A stretch of DNA of 64,000 bases from Psychrobacillus vulpis (lineage in GTDB: Bacteria; Bacillota; Bacilli; Bacillales_A; Planococcaceae): positions 62,001 through 126,000 of the forward strand of contig NZ_VDGI01000006.1 in assembly GCF_006861825.1 (NCBI RefSeq). The letters are read 5' to 3'. A model generated the notes under the pieces. The model did no database searches. It was given only the letters and a program-made list of their open reading frames with translations, and was not told the origin of the DNA. Shown here piece by piece: positions 62,377 to 64,000 of the stretch (position 1 is the stretch's first letter; every line of letters begins with the position of its first letter). The position numbers and the translations under genes are program-made.

Positions 62377-63114
62377 TCATTCACCAATATAAAATAGCTT
62401 AAACATGATTTCTCTTTGTGGTACATTGAACGTTTCAAACCTTTTTAAGAATGAGGCTTTGTCATAAGTAACGTGGTGTAAACTAATAATTGGTTTAGCA
62501 TTTGAGAAATCAATAATTCCATAAGGTGCAGTGTCTCCTTTGGATACACCAAGTGATCCTGGATTCAAATATATTTGACGTTCGTTTTGAAAAAAGTGCT
62601 CTGGATGATGATGTCCAAAAAAAATAATATGTGCAGGATAGTTACCAAACATTTTTTCCATGTTCTCCAATGTTGGATCTAAAATGGTAAAAAAAGGTTT
62701 ATCTTTAATGTGTACATTACGTTTTTCTTCTTCCATGTGATAGTGTATTCCTACCATACGAGTACCGTTTATAGTTTTTTCAATCACTCGTGGCAGTTCT
62801 TTTAACTTATTGATGTTTTCTGTGGATAATTGTTTTGCAACCCATACATGGTGTTCACGTGTATGCTTATAGTCATCTGGATGTCCTTCTCCATCAATAA
62901 GTGACAAGATTGCTTCATCATGATTTCCAGTAATCATCTGAACATCTTGCCGTGAAAAGAGTAAATCGAGTACTTCGTTCGTATCTGGTCCCATTGCAAT
63001 CATATCTCCCAGACACCAAATTTCTTCTATATCTCCGAGGTCATCAATTTCTTGAAGTACCGCTTTTAGTGCTAACTCGTTACCGTGAACATCCGTAATG
63101 ATAGCGTATTTCAC
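62377..63114 (-). CDS. Metallophosphoesterase (YfcE/MJ0936-like)
   Basis: 245 residues. Motifs AIITDVHGN, CLGDMIAMGP, ITGNHDEAI, GIHYHM and FFGHHHPEHF give the two-metal active site, and the NPGSLGVSKGD end is typical of the YfcE-like group of phosphodiesterases that act on model substrates such as bis-pNPP. Natural substrate unknown. It is the downstream gene of a TVP38-type membrane protein gene, 40 bases away on the same strand. Confidence 0.85.
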   Translation of the reverse strand: MKYAIITDVHGNELALKAVLQEIDDLGDIEEIWCLGDMIAMGPDTNEVLDLLFSRQDVQMITGNHDEAILSLIDGEGHPDDYKHTREHHVWVAKQLSTENINKLKELPRVIEKTINGTRMVGIHYHMEEEKRNVHIKDKPFFTILDPTLENMEKMFGNYPAHIIFFGHHHPEHFFQNERQIYLNPGSLGVSKGDTAPYGIIDFSNAKPIISLHHVTYDKASFLKRFETFNVPQREIMFKLFYIGE

Positions 63115-63154
63115 CTATCCTTCACTCCTAAATTCTATTCATTAAATGAGAAAG

Positions 63155-63844
63155 CTAATCCAAGGTATCTGCCTTGATAGAGGAAGCTTTTCTTTTATTT
63201 CTTACCATTTTAAATAAATAATAAATTAAAACTCCTCCTAAAACGACGATCCAAATAACGTATTCATTCAAATCAGCTTTTAAAATTCCTGCTGGTATGA
63301 GGGCAAGTAGAAAAAAATAAAGGAAATTTCCGATTGCGGTAGCAAGAAGGAAGTTTTTCAATTGAACAGTACTAAGGCCTGCAAGTATATTAACAATGCT
63401 AGTTGGTACAAAAGGAAAAATCCTTGCTTGAAATACATAAGCGAAACCATTCTTATTTACTTTTTCGATTAACTTATCGCTAAATTTTTCGATAATGACG
63501 TCTTGAAAAATGTATCGAGCTCCGTAAAATACAATAGTGGAAGATAGGATACTTGTTATCCAACTCCATAAAAAACCATTAACAAAACCAAATAACGAAA
63601 TGTTAATAGTAATAACTAATATGAGTGGAAAAACCGTAAATGAATTTTGAATAAGCATAACGAAAAACATGAAAAGAAAAGAATAGATCATATTATTTTT
63701 TAAAAATGTACGAATTGCTTTTACATCTCGATCAAGGAGTAACATAATAAGTTCTTGATTAAATATAAAAAATAAAACGAGAAATAGAAGCACACTCCAT
63801 AGAAACCATTGCTTTTTCGTGAAAGAATTAATAACTGTTTTCAT
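63155..63844 (-). CDS. TVP38/TMEM64 family membrane protein (VTT domain)
   Basis: 229 residues, ATG 63844, about six membrane segments. The VTT/DedA-like core is seen in PLILVITINISLFGFVNGFLWSWI, GARYIFQDV and ARIFPFVPTSIVNILAGLS, and the tail is basic (RNKRKASSIK). Members act as lipid scramblases or membrane-homeostasis proteins; this role is inferred by homology. It is probably cotranscribed with the phosphoesterase. Confidence 0.85.
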   Translation of the reverse strand: MKTVINSFTKKQWFLWSVLLFLVLFFIFNQELIMLLLDRDVKAIRTFLKNNMIYSFLFMFFVMLIQNSFTVFPLILVITINISLFGFVNGFLWSWITSILSSTIVFYGARYIFQDVIIEKFSDKLIEKVNKNGFAYVFQARIFPFVPTSIVNILAGLSTVQLKNFLLATAIGNFLYFFLLALIPAGILKADLNEYVIWIVVLGGVLIYYLFKMVRNKRKASSIKADTLD

Positions 63845-63959
63845 TAGCCACCGTGCTTTCTAATAGTTCTATACTTATTATTAATCAATCTAAGCATTTT
63901 GTAAAAAATAAACTAAATTGTTATTCTATTAATAAAACATGGGAAATGGAGGGAGTATT

Positions 63960-64000
63960 TTGAATTCAACTAAAACAATCATTGAGAAGTTAAATCTTAC
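63960..64000 (+). CDS. Start of an unidentified gene (cut off by window end)
   Basis: TTG 63960 follows GGAGGGAG at a good distance and reads MNSTKTIIEKLNLT to the window edge. The opening resembles small Bacillales proteins beginning IIEKLNL, but thirteen codons are not enough to name it. Confidence 0.4.
   Translation, partial: MNSTKTIIEKLNL

Overview
The window is chromosomal DNA of a low-GC, endospore-forming Bacillota. Spore genes (a SspH-type SASP, a YfhD-like peptide, a BclA-like collagen protein), sigma-B type promoters, a T-box, a TPP riboswitch, GlpP, MprF and IseA domains point to Bacillales. The GC-rich dispersed repeats and the gene families suggest Planococcaceae (Psychrobacillus/Sporosarcina-like); this placement is inference. 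I see no rRNA, tRNA, CRISPR, transposase or prophage.

Layout. 1-4.2 kb: a cut-off LytS-type sensor kinase, an EcsC protein, a two-gene spore cassette, an ArsR-controlled flavoprotein operon with operator, and a hypothetical gene. 4.2-5.4 kb: non-coding repeats, including a ~240-bp tandem array. 5.4-10.5 kb: an ECF sigma factor with a DUF4179 partner, a secreted protein with two IseA domains, an SbsC-like S-layer-type protein and a MazG-like enzyme. 10.5-24 kb: a methyltransferase, two c-di-GMP enzymes, 3-hydroxybutyrate dehydrogenase (next to an SDR gene remnant), a SEC-C protein, a chemoreceptor and a large subtilase. 24-29 kb: MprF, a frameshifted small gene, a YusW lipoprotein and a MarR-threonine aldolase pair. 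29-36 kb: repeat blocks, PadR-HAAS, a sigma-B-type YflT protein, an exonuclease-BRCT protein and a second chemoreceptor.

36-46 kb is the most interesting part. argS is preceded by a T-box leader whose Stem I and antiterminator are separated by a GC-rich dispersed repeat. Next comes an Afu/Fbp-type ABC importer with a HAD phosphatase, then convergent glpP, then glpD. The ABC operon and glpD share a leader motif ahead of terminator hairpins, which suggests both respond to the antiterminator GlpP and that the importer handles a glycerol phosphate-type compound.

46-64 kb: a hypothetical gene, a multidomain extracellular nuclease, a YunD-like nucleotidase with a P1 peptidase, a TPP-riboswitch thiamin-salvage operon (YlmB-like, tenA, thiW), repeats, topB, a TetR-DUF2306 pair with two operators on its promoter, a second YflT gene with a clear sigma-B promoter, a flavin reductase, more repeats, a phosphoesterase and a TVP38 membrane protein.

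Most genes are ordinary housekeeping or accessory functions. The strongest candidates for something new are the repeat-interrupted T-box, the possible GlpP-controlled ABC/HAD operon and the behaviour of the repeat families.
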